A stretch of 64,000 nt of DNA, taken from assembly GCA_021732085.1 (NCBI GenBank), contig JAKFVQ010000007.1:1-64000 (forward strand), in the 5' to 3' direction. The translations under genes and the position numbers were made by a program. The notes beneath the pieces were generated by a model. That model did not search any database. It was given only the letters and a program-made list of their open reading frames with translations, and was not told where the DNA came from. Shown one piece after another: positions 1 through 10,299 of this stretch; position 1 is the stretch's first letter; each line of letters opens with the position of its first letter. The DNA comes from Candidatus Obscuribacterales bacterium. Lineage in GTDB: Bacteria; Cyanobacteriota; Vampirovibrionia; Obscuribacterales; Obscuribacteraceae.

Positions 1-3000
1 GTAAGGAAATGGATTCAATCCTCCACCGCCGCCACCACCGCCGCCGCCAGAGCTGTTGATCATTCCATTGGCAGTAATGCTGCCAAATTTACTTCTTATT
101 TCGACAGTTGCCCCAGCACCACCACCACCGCCGCCACTGCCTGCTTGCAAGAAGGGAGTGTCGGTAAGTCTCTGCCCACCCTGGCCGCCGAGAGCTAAAC
201 CATCACCGCTATTTCCACCATTCCTACCAATAGCTCCGGGTAAACGGTTGCCTACCGTCCCGCCGCCACCACCGCCGCCGGTTGCAAGCACATCCCCGTT
301 AATTACAACTGCATTGTCGGAAGTAATTTTGAGAATTCCGGCACCGCCGCCGCCGCCACCAGCACCTGCTACAACAGGACTTTCGGAACAGCAGCTGTTG
401 AATGAACCATTCAGTCCGCCACCACCGCCTCCGGATGTATTCGCTCCGCCAATAGTGACACCACCGCCATTGGCAACAAGAACAACGTTTCCACCTTGTC
501 CGCCGTTACCGGCGTTGCCATTTTTCGAGCCCCAGTTACCGTATCCACCATCGCCGCCGTTCGCGGAAATGCTTCCAACCTGGATTCCTCCATTATTAGC
601 AGTGATACTGATGTCTCCGCCATTTCCACCATCTCCACCGTCGCCTGTCGGTAGCGGCCCGCCTTGTATCGTAAGCCCCAGACCGGCGCGACCACCTATG
701 CCACCATATGTAGTGATGCCGCCTTGTACAGCGACGCTCCCATTATCGGCTAGTATCGTCACATTGCCGCCATTGCCACCTCGACCTCCGGAGCCGCCTT
801 CATCAACAAAACCATCTGTGAACACACTGCCCCCGGCGCCGCCGACAGTTGATATTCCCCCAACTACGATGTTGCCATTTGTGCTGTGAATGTTAATGTG
901 CGAGCCGGCAGTTCCAGGCGCGGCATCACCGGTGACTACACTGTCGCCGAAGCTTCCTGAAAGAGAAACAGTGCCAAGATTAATTGCATCATCGGCACTA
1001 ATTTGTACCGCGGAGGAATCGTCTGCCCAATAGATGTTGATGTCGCCGTGCGTGACCGATCCTTTATACAAAGAACCTTTGTGGGCTTCAATTTGAGTTT
1101 TGCCTTTCTCGAACTCTGCGTTAACATTTTTCAGCTCAACATTACCGCCAGTGACTGAGACACCACTGTGTTCCGGCGAGCCACTGGCATTGACGGTAAC
1201 CTGCACGCCGCCGACCAGCGTGTAATCGATCAGCACGTTAGCAGATGAACTGGACGTTATGCTTCCTCCAGCAATAGAAGTGAATTCCTTCCCAAAGCTT
1301 AAAGCTGGAGAATCCGGCTCAAGCACACGCGTCAGATCCAAATCACCGGTTGAGAAGTTCAAAGATCCGCCATGCTGATAGACCGTGAGGTTTCGATCAC
1401 CAAGAGTGATTGAATGTCCAGACGGATTGTATGAATCGTAGTTTTCAAACTCTAAACTAAATGCGCCGGGACCAGATGTGGCTGAAACATCAAGATCCGA
1501 TCCCAGAAATATCCCGCCGCCTCTACGGATATCACCTATGGCAAAAGTACCGGCAGTGATTTGTTGCAAGATCGAATTCGTTATACTGATTTCGCCCGGA
1601 TTTTGGTTTTCACCGCCAATTACAATCGGAGAATCCAGCGTTGGCTTGATAGTTAGGTGCCCTTTGCTTCCCAGGTTCAGAGGTCCATTCAACTCAAATG
1701 ATGGACCCTGCAGAAACACTTTTGAGTTGTCGCCAGTTACTGAGTTCATCGAAACAGGATCTAAGTATGCAAGCACGGTCAAGTTCTTTGATCCAAGATT
1801 GATCGAATGACCGTTTTGGTTGAATCCCTCAACAGTCTGAAACTGTAGGTTGTATGAGCCCGCGCCAGGCGTGCTGACGTCGATGTCTCCTACAAGGGTA
1901 ATGCTACCTAAGCCTTCTGAGTCGCCGACAATGAGACTGCCAGCCGTAATCTTGGAAAGATCCCCGGCAGTCACGTCAAAGTTTTCTTCGGTATGCGACA
2001 TGCCGCCTATAAAAATCGGCTGCCCAGAAAATGAACGAAGGTAAACAGTGCCATTGCTGGTGTTAATCGATTCAAACGAATAGTTATCGGTATGGATCGA
2101 CACGTCGGCCACGTTGCCACTTATGGCATTGACAGTCACACTGCTCGGAGAGATGAGTGAAAGATGCGTTGAACCAAGGCTAATATTTTGTCCACCGCCT
2201 ATGTCACCAGCAGTTCTAAGAGTGAGGCTATTCAAGGCGGTTCCGGATATATCCAGTTCTGACAGCATGGTGATGCCAGCCGACAATTCGAGATTTCCGA
2301 TCACTAGATTGCCACCACTGAATCGCTGCATTTCTGGTGCAGTAAGCGAAAAGCCCGGTTCTTTTATGAGTCCACCAAGCATTATGGATACGTCGTCATC
2401 AGGCAGTATTCTTATCACATCATCCGGTGCGCCGGTTATCTGACCATTTAGGTTCATCCCGGAAGCAATAACAGTTATGTTGACCGGTTCACCAGATTCC
2501 GACTTTTGAGTATTGATGACGCCGTTGAGGTTCAGTACACCCTGCTCTGCCTTGATCGCTAGCCCCGTATCTACAGTAAGGTTGACGTTGCCATCAATAA
2601 CGATATCAGCGTTCTTTGTTATGAGTCCGGCATAAGTGCCCAGCAGTTTCAGCGCACCTACTCCCGCCCCATTAGTAGTGAATTGCAGCGAGCTTCCTTC
2701 CGAAGGCTTGAATTCAATATTGTTATATTCATCTGGTGCATCGTTGCCTGGTGGTGTAAATGAAGACATGGTCAGGCTTCCACTTACGCCGCCACCACCT
2801 TCGCCGCCGCCATCGCCCTCATCGATAAGCGAACTCGTACCAAATGCATGTATCCCGTTGAGGGTGGCCATCGAATTAGCTTGGACTATGATGTTCAGAT
2901 TGTTTCCATATGAACCATTCTCAACCAGAATTCCCGGACCAAATTGGGTCGATAGATTTGCAACAGTGGCATTTTTACCGAGCTCCAGAGTTCCAGTTAT

Positions 3001-6000
3001 GAAGCGGAAAATAGACTCGCCCCCAAATCCAATTGGGTCTTCCAGTTTCTGGGTTGCGCCATCACCAATTTTGATATAGCTCGCTTTTACATTCACAAAG
3101 CCCGAGTACGATGGATAGTATGTTAAAGAGCCATTCAAATAGATAGGTGCGTCGTTGACAGTACTCAACGATATTGTGGGTGTGTCCGAAGAGTATCCGT
3201 ACAGATTAAACATGCCTGCGGAGCCATCCACGATGAGGGCCGAAGACCCGACAACATTTTGAACGTTTATACTGCCGTACACAGACTCGACCAACCCATT
3301 GTTAGTGAGACGAGGAGTTGCAATAATGATGGAATCCAAAGCTCTTATCATTGAGTCAGTTTTCGGCAAAGAAATTCTGCTTGATGCCGATTCAACAGAC
3401 AAATTGACATCAGCACTACTGTCTATAGAACCTACATTGAGGACACGATCTTCGCCGTGCAAAGTAATGTTGACTCCAGCACCAGCGGCGCTAACGAGTC
3501 CTTGCAGATCTCCGACGATATCAACCGTAACCGGGTTGGATGCCGAGTAAAACTTTACCTCTCCCAGATCTCCATGAACTGAGGAGGTGTCCACCTTGCC
3601 GAGAACGGAAGTCGAGATGCCCGTGTTGTTCGAGTTGTTAGTGATCGAAATCGTACCGCCCTTGCCGACACCGGGAGCAGTCGCGGTGACGTCGCCGGAA
3701 ACACCTGAACTCACAACAGTGGACCCGAGGGCAAAAGATTCTTCTGAATCATCATTGTAAGTTAGGCTGATCGATCCTGCATCCCCATCTCCTTTTGAAC
3801 TCGCTGAAAGTTCCCCAGTGACTTTTAGCTGCCCAACCACATCCATTCCTGATTCCAGTGAAATGCTGACGCCATTGCCTGCACTGCCGTTCGGTCCAGC
3901 GATGAGTGCCTCCGTATTAACTGATAAATGGCGGCCGGCTCGAACCTGAACTGTTCCGCCATTGCCACCTGTTAGACCACTTGAAACCTCAAGCTTGACT
4001 TCACCTGCTTCTTTGCCAACGAACAGGTCGGCATCCTCGCCATGGCTAATGACAGAAATCGTTCCACCATCGCCATTTGCTCCTCCTCTGGCTGAAAGTT
4101 GAAGAGAGCCTTCAGTGTTTTGGAAAATAACTGGCGCGCCCTCGATTGTTAGAGAGCCTCCTGAGCCGCCTGATTCTCCAGCGTCAGCGCTCAATCCTCG
4201 ATGCAATGTGACGGCTCCGCTTTTTGCAATAAGTGCAATGCTGCCACCATCAGAATTTGCACCACCCGCCACCGAAATCAACGCATCGTCCATTACAACG
4301 ATGCCGCCAGCCAGCCCGTTCGTTACTGAAATTGATCCGCCCTTCGCGCTTGAGTCCCCGCCGTTTGCAAGAAGCTTAGTATTTGAATCAAGAATGAAAG
4401 GCAAAGCATTATTAATTTCAAGGGCGATGCTGCCACCGTCACCGGTGCCTTTTCCGTGCATCTCCAAAGCACCCTTAAGATGTAGCGCTTGCGTAGTAGC
4501 AAGCGAGACACTACCGCCCTTGCCATTTAATCCGAGGGGACCCGCAATTAGATAGCTAGTGTCGATGCTAAGCGCGCTACTGGAACTTACTTTGATTTTG
4601 CCACCGTCACCGGAAAGTGAATTGAGACTTCCTCCAGTGGCGGAAAGAATCATTTCACCCGCGCCTGAACCGACACTCGGAATTGCACCATTTGTGACTA
4701 CTTGAATTTGTCCGCCGGCCCCATTACCGGCTCCGTTGGCACTGAAATTTAGAGGAGTAGCTCCGGAATTTACAAGTTCTTTCGCTGTTATGAAAATCTG
4801 CCCGCCAGAGTAATCGCCGCCCGCCGCATCAGCGGAGGCTGATCCACCATTAAAGATGACGGGAAACTGAGGAGCAAACACTTCAAGGGTGCCACCGGCG
4901 CCAGTGCTCGTGCCGCCGCGAAATGCAAGATTTCCGAGCGATTTAATCACCATATTTTGAGGCGCTGAGAATAAAAGGGGGGCTATTATAAGGAAGCCTC
5001 CAGCAGTGTTCTGCGAGCCCATCTTAAGGGTTCCCTGATTTTCAAAAGACATGGCATTTTGGTACACGTCCATGATCGCCGCAATACGATCTGGCGAAGT
5101 TAAAGTGACGTTCTGTCCAATCGTCAGATCTTCGGTTGCGCCAATTACCAAGGACGCACCATAATTGAGCGGAAATCCAGATTGGGTCCATGCTTTCGTT
5201 GCAGCGGTGGGGCTAACCACTACTTCGGCTGATTCTATGCCTGAACTGACAATGTTTAGGCTCCGCAGACTCTGAAGTCCACGCGCTGGTCGGAGGCTTG
5301 CAAACCCATCGTTAATGACGAGGGTGGTTTTAGAACCAGACGGTAAGACAAGGGTTCCTGCGTTTATGTTTACTTGACCAACCAAATCATTACTCTTGAA
5401 ACCTAACGGAACATCTGCTAAAAGCCTTGTCTCTTTGCCTAATATAACTGTGCGTCCGTCCAGCGCGACAGCGCTTGCCGCTATAGTCGCATTGTCGGCT
5501 ATGGCAAGTGTATCCCAATAGGAAGAAAGCTTCACTGTATGTGAAACGGTGATGTCACCGAATAGAGCATTGTCTTGAATTATGGCTCGCACTGCGCCGC
5601 CCGAACTATTTGCGGATTTGATGCTGCCAGAACCGAAGTACTGTTGAGCATAGATAGTTATGTCGCCGTCTTGCGTGCCGCCGGACGTATCTATCAAAGC
5701 CTGTGACGGCAGCTTTATTGCGCCAAAGTTCGCGCCATGGACGCCTGCCGCATCGCTAAAAGCACTTAGAATCACGATGCCGCCTTTCCCAGAGCCGACG
5801 GCACTAATTTTGTCAATTGGATTGCTTGCGAAATCAATGTTGCCACCAGTTGCGCTACCAAAGCCACCATTTCCATCACTGATGAAAATCTTGCTTGCAC
5901 CGTCGTTAATTAGAAACGGATTGTCCAACGGAAAAGGTCCCAGAGCAGGTGCATTCACTGGGTGCCCTGCAGCAAGAGTGATATTACCTGCGTTGCCTGT

Positions 6001-7242
6001 TTGCGAGCTCGAATCGATGCTGATACCACTGACAGTCGTGGAGATGTCTCCGCCGGCGCCAATGACTATGTCCCTGCCTCCATAACTTAGATCCTTTGTC
6101 AGACGAATGTTGCCACTATAATTGCCAATTACCGTTGAAGCTCCCAGCTGTATCTCACCGATTACGAGATCGCCTTTTGAGACACCTAAGCTCCCGGAGC
6201 CCCCACCATAGGCATTTGTAGTACCGATAATTTCGTCCATATTGACGCGGGTAGTCCCGGAACCATTGTAGAGATTGACTTCATTGGCCGAAATTGATCC
6301 CCTGTGCATGATTAGGTTGTTCACCGCAGCATAGTTAGAATCGCGAATGTTCACTTGACCAGACAGAGCTTCAATGAGTCCATTGGTGTTGGTGATTGTT
6401 AGATCATTCGGTGTGATCGTTGCGATGTTTACATTTCCGGACAGCGCACTGAGCAGTCCGCTGTTATAGACATTGCCATTGACATAAGTAGCAAAGTCGG
6501 TAAATGTTGTAGTACCGCCCCCGGTGAAAATGTTCAGGTTATTTGCAGCTTGCATTACCGGCAGCGCGCCCGTAGCGCCCTGCAAACTGTTCATCAATGT
6601 TCCGCCTGCAATTGCTGTAAGATCAGCAGAAGAAATTATTGATCCCATGTTCGTCAGATTCTGCACCGCATTTAGTGTCATACTGACGTTATTTACGGCT
6701 GGAAGATACCCTGCTATTCCACCCGATGGCAAAACCGAAGTAATGGATGCTCCTTGCTGATTTAGGATGTTTTGGGCAGCGATTGATCCGGCAAGCGCAC
6801 TGGCAGATTGGGACAATACCTGAATGGTGCCTGAATTCACCAAATCCGATACTATATTGACGTTAGCAAGTCGAGCAACATCCTGCACGGCCGTGACATT
6901 CTGCGGTATCACAAGATTGCTTACGCCATTCTTGGCCGCTGCGCTCAGGTTAAAGGTACCGCCGACGGCGCTACCGTCAGCCCCAAGAACAATGCTTTGA
7001 GTGCCCGTATAATGAACTTGCGAAACTGCAACCCGCTCTGCAGGCGTTAACATGTCGTTGACGGCGACACTGACGGAATTTCCATTCACATTTATGGTCG
7101 CTGCATGTCTGGCTGTTTCAGTTGCAGTGGTTGAGGTCAGGTCGAGGTTATTTGGAACAGTTTGGGCTAAAGCAGTCAGCGGCAAAAAGCTTTGAGCAAG
7201 CAGAAGCAGTGAACTAAGAATGACTGCTTTAGGTCTATTCAT
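1..7242 (-). CDS. Giant exported glycine-rich repetitive surface protein (adhesin-like), partial at left edge
   Basis: The frame starts at an ATG (complement of 7240-7242) and stays open for 2414 codons to the first base of the window, so the C-terminus lies outside. I read every codon and found no stop. A GGAGG sits 6 bases before the start. The first 26 residues are a signal peptide (MNRPKAVILSSLLLLAQ, then PLTALA) with a predicted cut at ALA|Q. The rest is built of short Gly/Asn/Ser/Thr/Val-rich strands such as GNVNIATITPNDLTIT and ALSGQVNIRD, which suggests a right-handed beta-helix like filamentous haemagglutinins and autotransporter passengers. The last ~300 visible residues alternate runs of 5-9 glycines with strand units such as ITANG. 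Cysteine is almost absent; the only ones are an adjacent pair at residues 2284-2285. The role as surface adhesin or matrix protein is inferred; the secretion partner is not visible. Confidence 0.85.
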   Translation of the reverse strand, partial: MNRPKAVILSSLLLLAQSFLPLTALAQTVPNNLDLTSTTATETARHAATINVNGNSVSVAVNDMLTPAERVAVSQVHYTGTQSIVLGADGSAVGGTFNLSAAAKNGVSNLVIPQNVTAVQDVARLANVNIVSDLVNSGTIQVLSQSASALAGSIAAQNILNQQGASITSVLPSGGIAGYLPAVNNVSMTLNAVQNLTNMGSIISSADLTAIAGGTLMNSLQGATGALPVMQAANNLNIFTGGGTTTFTDFATYVNGNVYNSGLLSALSGNVNIATITPNDLTITNTNGLIEALSGQVNIRDSNYAAVNNLIMHRGSISANEVNLYNGSGTTRVNMDEIIGTTNAYGGGSGSLGVSKGDLVIGEIQLGASTVIGNYSGNIRLTKDLSYGGRDIVIGAGGDISTTVSGISIDSSSQTGNAGNITLAAGHPVNAPALGPFPLDNPFLINDGASKIFISDGNGGFGSATGGNIDFASNPIDKISAVGSGKGGIVILSAFSDAAGVHGANFGAIKLPSQALIDTSGGTQDGDITIYAQQYFGSGSIKSANSSGGAVRAIIQDNALFGDITVSHTVKLSSYWDTLAIADNATIAASAVALDGRTVILGKETRLLADVPLGFKSNDLVGQVNINAGTLVLPSGSKTTLVINDGFASLRPARGLQSLRSLNIVSSGIESAEVVVSPTAATKAWTQSGFPLNYGASLVIGATEDLTIGQNVTLTSPDRIAAIMDVYQNAMSFENQGTLKMGSQNTAGGFLIIAPLLFSAPQNMVIKSLGNLAFRGGTSTGAGGTLEVFAPQFPVIFNGGSASADAAGGDYSGGQIFITAKELVNSGATPLNFSANGAGNGAGGQIQVVTNGAIPSVGSGAGEMILSATGGSLNSLSGDGGKIKVSSSSALSIDTSYLIAGPLGLNGKGGSVSLATTQALHLKGALEMHGKGTGDGGSIALEINNALPFILDSNTKLLANGGDSSAKGGSISVTNGLAGGIVVMDDALISVAGGANSDGGSIALIAKSGAVTLHRGLSADAGESGGSGGSLTIEGAPVIFQNTEGSLQLSARGGANGDGGTISVISHGEDADLFVGKEAGEVKLEVSSGLTGGNGGTVQVRAGRHLSVNTEALIAGPNGSAGNGVSISLESGMDVVGQLKVTGELSASSKGDGDAGSISLTYNDDSEESFALGSTVVSSGVSGDVTATAPGVGKGGTISITNNSNNTGISTSVLGKVDTSSVHGDLGEVKFYSASNPVTVDIVGDLQGLVSAAGAGVNITLHGEDRVLNVGSIDSSADVNLSVESASSRISLPKTDSMIRALDSIIIATPRLTNNGLVESVYGSINVQNVVGSSALIVDGSAGMFNLYGYSSDTPTISLSTVNDAPIYLNGSLTYYPSYSGFVNVKASYIKIGDGATQKLEDPIGFGGESIFRFITGTLELGKNATVANLSTQFGPGILVENGSYGNNLNIIVQANSMATLNGIHAFGTSSLIDEGDGGGEGGGGVSGSLTMSSFTPPGNDAPDEYNNIEFKPSEGSSLQFTTNGAGVGALKLLGTYAGLITKNADIVIDGNVNLTVDTGLAIKAEQGVLNLNGVINTQKSESGEPVNITVIASGMNLNGQITGAPDDVIRILPDDDVSIMLGGLIKEPGFSLTAPEMQRFSGGNLVIGNLELSAGITMLSELDISGTALNSLTLRTAGDIGGGQNISLGSTHLSLISPSSVTVNAISGNVADVSIHTDNYSFESINTSNGTVYLRSFSGQPIFIGGMSHTEENFDVTAGDLSKITAGSLIVGDSEGLGSITLVGDIDVSTPGAGSYNLQFQTVEGFNQNGHSINLGSKNLTVLAYLDPVSMNSVTGDNSKVFLQGPSFELNGPLNLGSKGHLTIKPTLDSPIVIGGENQNPGEISITNSILQQITAGTFAIGDIRRGGGIFLGSDLDVSATSGPGAFSLEFENYDSYNPSGHSITLGDRNLTVYQHGGSLNFSTGDLDLTRVLEPDSPALSFGKEFTSIAGGSITSSSSANVLIDYTLVGGVQVTVNASGSPEHSGVSVTGGNVELKNVNAEFEKGKTQIEAHKGSLYKGSVTHGDINIYWADDSSAVQISADDAINLGTVSLSGSFGDSVVTGDAAPGTAGSHINIHSTNGNIVVGGISTVGGAGGSVFTDGFVDEGGSGGRGGNGGNVTILADNGSVAVQGGITTYGGIGGRAGLGLTIQGGPLPTGDGGDGGNGGDISITANNGGIQVGSISANGGDGGYGNWGSKNGNAGNGGQGGNVVLVANGGGVTIGGANTSGGGGGGLNGSFNSCCSESPVVAGAGGGGGGAGILKITSDNAVVINGDVLATGGGGGGGTVGNRLPGAIGRNGGNSGDGLALGGQGGQRLTDTPFLQAGSGGGGGGAGATVEIRSKFGSITANGMINSSGGGGGGGGGGLNPFPY

Positions 7243-7650
7243 ATCGGGCCTCCAGGGATATCTAGGTGCGCAAAAGCGCGCTCGCAAGAAATGCGAGCTG
7301 CAGCGCGCAACCCATAGTCAAAAATCATCTATTAGATTCACAGTATCATTTTCTCTTGACGACGATCAAATGAAATTTGAATTCTTACCAATCTCTTCAA
7401 ATACGAAAAAATTAATGGATAGACAATTTCGATTGGAAAGAAGGGCAAGTTAAGAAGTTGCTAACGATTGAGCGAAACTCCTACCGCACAAGCATCTTCG
7501 GATTCTCCTTACGCGCGTTAGGAGAATCCGCGCGACAGCAAATCCCTCGAAAGAGTGATCACGAATTCCTATCCCAAGACAAGTAGTGACACCACACACA
7601 GTGGTATTAGTAGTTGGCTCAATGATAATAACTAAACGAATTACATAAAG
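7243..7650. other. Intergenic region between the giant surface protein and the catalase gene
   Basis: No convincing gene. Left part (7243-7260) carries the ribosome site of the giant surface protein, whose promoter must also lie here. Right part holds an inverted repeat (7501-7528). Short open frames exist but have no ribosome site and cross this repeat or the catalase terminator. Confidence 0.6.
7501..7528. repeat. Perfect 9-bp inverted repeat with palindromic centre
   Basis: GATTCTCCT (7501-7509) is repeated inverted as AGGAGAATC (7520-7528) around a centre containing ACGCGCGT, itself a palindrome. There is no T-run on either side, so an operator or a processed hairpin fits better than an intrinsic terminator. 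The core CTCCTTACG recurs upstream of the catalase gene at about 10035-10043. Confidence 0.5.
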
Positions 7651-7690
7651 GACGGCGCGCTTCCTGGGTGGAGTTCGCGCCGTCATTTCA
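7651..7690 (-). terminator. Hairpin terminator of the catalase gene
   Basis: GACGGCGCG (7651-7659) pairs with CGCGCCGTC (7676-7684), 9 bp with no mismatch and a 16-base loop, starting 24 bases after the catalase stop on the minus strand. The following tract (CTTTATG) is only weakly T-rich, so termination may be partial. Confidence 0.6.
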
Positions 7691-7707
7691 GAATCACCTG
7701 GACTCAA

Positions 7708-9930
7708 TTACGGAGTCGAGGCCATCTTTACTTTGTCCTCACGGGTCCAGAGGCGCAGCTTACGGCATGCCGCAACGTAGGCATCGCTGTCTGCCGGTCC
7801 CGTTAGTTCGATTACGCCTTCATCGCCAGCGACTCCAGCTTTGGCAAGCAACGGGGCCGCAGAACTGTTGAAAGCGATGAACTTCATGTGAGCAAATGCA
7901 TCGGAAATGAAGTCCTTAGCGGGCGCATGAGGAGCAATCTTCGCGGCACCAGCATCAGAGACGAGAATAGCGACTGCATCAAACAGAACAGAGGGTCCAC
8001 CATCAATTTTGTGATCTGCCGGAATGTGAGTTCCATCATTCAAATCGACACCACCAATCGTTGGTGCCACCACTTGAAGAGAAGCCCCTTCTTTCTGCAG
8101 TGAATTCTTCAACGCAGCGAACAATTTAGCATCCGCCCCATCCGTCATAAGCACACCAACGGTTCGCCCTTTGAAGGACGAGGGTCCATTCAAAATGATG
8201 CTCAGCGCTGGGGACGGCGGCAAAGCCTTTGTCGGTTTAGCGGCTTTGGCAGGCGCAGGCAAGGTCTTCATCCCCAATCCTTCAGCAACTTTTGCAGCTA
8301 GATCGCGATCGATATTTTCGAGATGCGACACCATTCGCTCACGAATCGCAGCCTTCTCAACTTTGGACAATTCGAAAACCAAAGCATCCTTTATGTGCGT
8401 TTGCTCCGTTTTGGTTTGACTAATGTAAAACTGCCTTGCCTGACTGTAGTGATCGGAAAAGCTTTCCGAGCGCGCCCGGACTTTATTGCCGCTCATGGCT
8501 TGAGGATAGCTCACAAACCCCGTCTTCGGATTTTCACGCGGTCCTCCAAAAGAATTCGGTTCGTAGTTAACTCTTCCTTTTGGATTCACCATAGCCATAT
8601 GTCCATCCTGTTGGAAGTTGAACATTGGACATTTCGGCGCATTGATAGGTAAGTAGGTGAAGTTAGGCGAGCCCAAGCGCTTCAACTGCGTGTCCAAATA
8701 AGAGAAGTTCCGCAACTGAAGGAGCGGATCATCGGTGAAATCTACTCCTGGGATTATATTGTTCGTGCAAAATGCGACCTGTTCAGTTTCGGCGAAGAAG
8801 TTGTCTACAGTGCGATTTAGCACCATACGTCCAACTCTCTGAACTGGAACAAGTTCTTCAGGAATAATCTTGGTGGCATCAAGTACGTCGAAATCAAATT
8901 TACGAACGAACTCGTCATCAAAGATTTGCACGCCCAACTCCCACTCAGGATAGTCGCCTTTCTTGATCGCATTCCAAAGATCGTGTCTGTGGAAGTCTGG
9001 ATCCGCGCCATTTATTTTTACAGCTTCGTTCCATACAACTGACTGAAGACCCTGCTTTGGCTTCCAGTGAAATTTGACGAAAGTGCTTTTGCCTGCTGCG
9101 TTCACAAGGCGATAGGTATGAACTCCGAAGCCTTCCATAAATCTAAACGAACGAGGAATCGCCCGATCTGACATCGCCCACATGATCATGTGCATCGATT
9201 CCGGCATTAGCGAAATGAAATCCCACAGATTGTCGTGAGCTGTGGCTGCTTGCGGTGTACCGCTATCCGGCTCTTCCTTTGCGGCATGTACCAGGTCTGG
9301 GAACTTCATTCCATCCTGAATAAAGAAGACAGGGATATTATTGCCAACTAAATCCCAATTGCCCTGCTTTGTATAAAACTTCGTCGCAAAACCGCGGACG
9401 TCTCGCGCAAGGTCGAACGATCCCTTGTTGCCGACGACAGTGGAGAATCGGACAAATACAGGCGTCTTGTCCCCGGCGCGTTGGAACGGATCGGCCTTCG
9501 TGATATCCGAGAGGGACTTGTAATTTTCAAAATATCCGTGCGCTCCAAATCCACGGGCATGAACAACGCGCTCGGGAATACGCTCGTGGTCAAAGTGGAA
9601 AATCTTGTCACGTCCTACGAAATCCTCCATTAAAGTGGCGCCACGAGGGTTTACTTTGAGTGAGTTCTGATCGTCTGAAATCGGTGTTCCGTTTGATGTA
9701 GTGATTGTCGGAAGGGTGCCGGTGCTCATTTGGTGCGTTTCGCCGCCAGGTCCGGCAGCACTGGCTGCATCACCTGTGGACAGAGTTCCCTTATCTGCTG
9801 GTATACCGGCGATCGATGGGTCGTCTTTTTGAGCAAAAGCTCCTGGCACACAAGTAAAGTTGCAGATTGAAATTGCAAGAAGAATTGCTGTCATCGCATT
9901 GATCGGATGACGCGAAAACGAAGGACTCAT
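7708..9930 (-). CDS. katE: Exported large-subunit catalase (KatE/HPII type) with C-terminal amidotransferase-like domain
   Basis: Breaks down hydrogen peroxide to water and oxygen with a haem group. The 740 residues match the length of E. coli HPII (753). Expected active-site residues are in place: His124 in RVVHARG, Asn197 in [14 protein letters not shown], and haem-ligand Tyr411 in NFSYLDTQL. Residues ~585-740 form the flavodoxin/class I amidotransferase-like domain typical of clade-2 catalases. The first 34 residues look like a signal peptide (hydrophobic [11 protein letters not shown], ending GAFAQ), so the enzyme is probably periplasmic or outside the cell, unlike HPII. GAGGT lies about 8 bases before the ATG. 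The gene stands alone: a terminator follows and a 370-base gap precedes. High confidence in family; export is inferred. Confidence 0.95.
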   Translation of the reverse strand: MSPSFSRHPINAMTAILLAISICNFTCVPGAFAQKDDPSIAGIPADKGTLSTGDAASAAGPGGETHQMSTGTLPTITTSNGTPISDDQNSLKVNPRGATLMEDFVGRDKIFHFDHERIPERVVHARGFGAHGYFENYKSLSDITKADPFQRAGDKTPVFVRFSTVVGNKGSFDLARDVRGFATKFYTKQGNWDLVGNNIPVFFIQDGMKFPDLVHAAKEEPDSGTPQAATAHDNLWDFISLMPESMHMIMWAMSDRAIPRSFRFMEGFGVHTYRLVNAAGKSTFVKFHWKPKQGLQSVVWNEAVKINGADPDFHRHDLWNAIKKGDYPEWELGVQIFDDEFVRKFDFDVLDATKIIPEELVPVQRVGRMVLNRTVDNFFAETEQVAFCTNNIIPGVDFTDDPLLQLRNFSYLDTQLKRLGSPNFTYLPINAPKCPMFNFQQDGHMAMVNPKGRVNYEPNSFGGPRENPKTGFVSYPQAMSGNKVRARSESFSDHYSQARQFYISQTKTEQTHIKDALVFELSKVEKAAIRERMVSHLENIDRDLAAKVAEGLGMKTLPAPAKAAKPTKALPPSPALSIILNGPSSFKGRTVGVLMTDGADAKLFAALKNSLQKEGASLQVVAPTIGGVDLNDGTHIPADHKIDGGPSVLFDAVAILVSDAGAAKIAPHAPAKDFISDAFAHMKFIAFNSSAAPLLAKAGVAGDEGVIELTGPADSDAYVAACRKLRLWTREDKVKMASTP

Positions 9931-10299
9931 GCTGATTTACCTCACTCTACAAGCACGGAAAGCGCTAAGCATTGCACGAGTGCTTATACGAACTTCAATA
10001 TAAAAACTAAGGCTAACCCCAGCATCTTAGAAAACTCCTTACGACGCTAAGGGCAAATCTTATTTCATCGCCTACAAAACGCACGTCAAAGGCTACATTT
10101 AATAATTTGCAAAGCAATGGGCAGAGCCCGCCGGTCCAAAAGACGTTGGCAGCAAATCACACTCAATGCTTCTCCGGAGCCACGATGAGTGCCTTAGCTT
10201 TGATTTGAAACCAGGCTTTCGAGTGGAGACGAGCACTGCCACGTCATCTCAAGACCTACAACGAAATCAGAACCAACAGAAGTGCTTGCGGAACTTCAT
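9931..10299. other. Catalase upstream region
   Basis: Holds no supported gene. It must contain the catalase promoter (minus strand). A short palindrome, CCTTA-N6-TAAGG, lies at about 10037-10052 and shares CTCCTTACG with the inverted repeat downstream of the catalase gene. No clear peroxide-regulator box could be recognised by eye. Confidence 0.5.

Noticed and set aside
56..889. Proline-rich 277-residue frame on the plus strand, and others up to 6760
   Set aside because: They are the reverse reading of the glycine codons of the giant minus-strand gene (GGC/GGT read as GCC/ACC), with no ribosome sites. The minus frame is open throughout and has a signal peptide.
7450..7707. 85-codon minus-strand frame after the catalase
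   Set aside because: No ribosome site. It covers the terminator hairpin and the 7501-7528 repeat.
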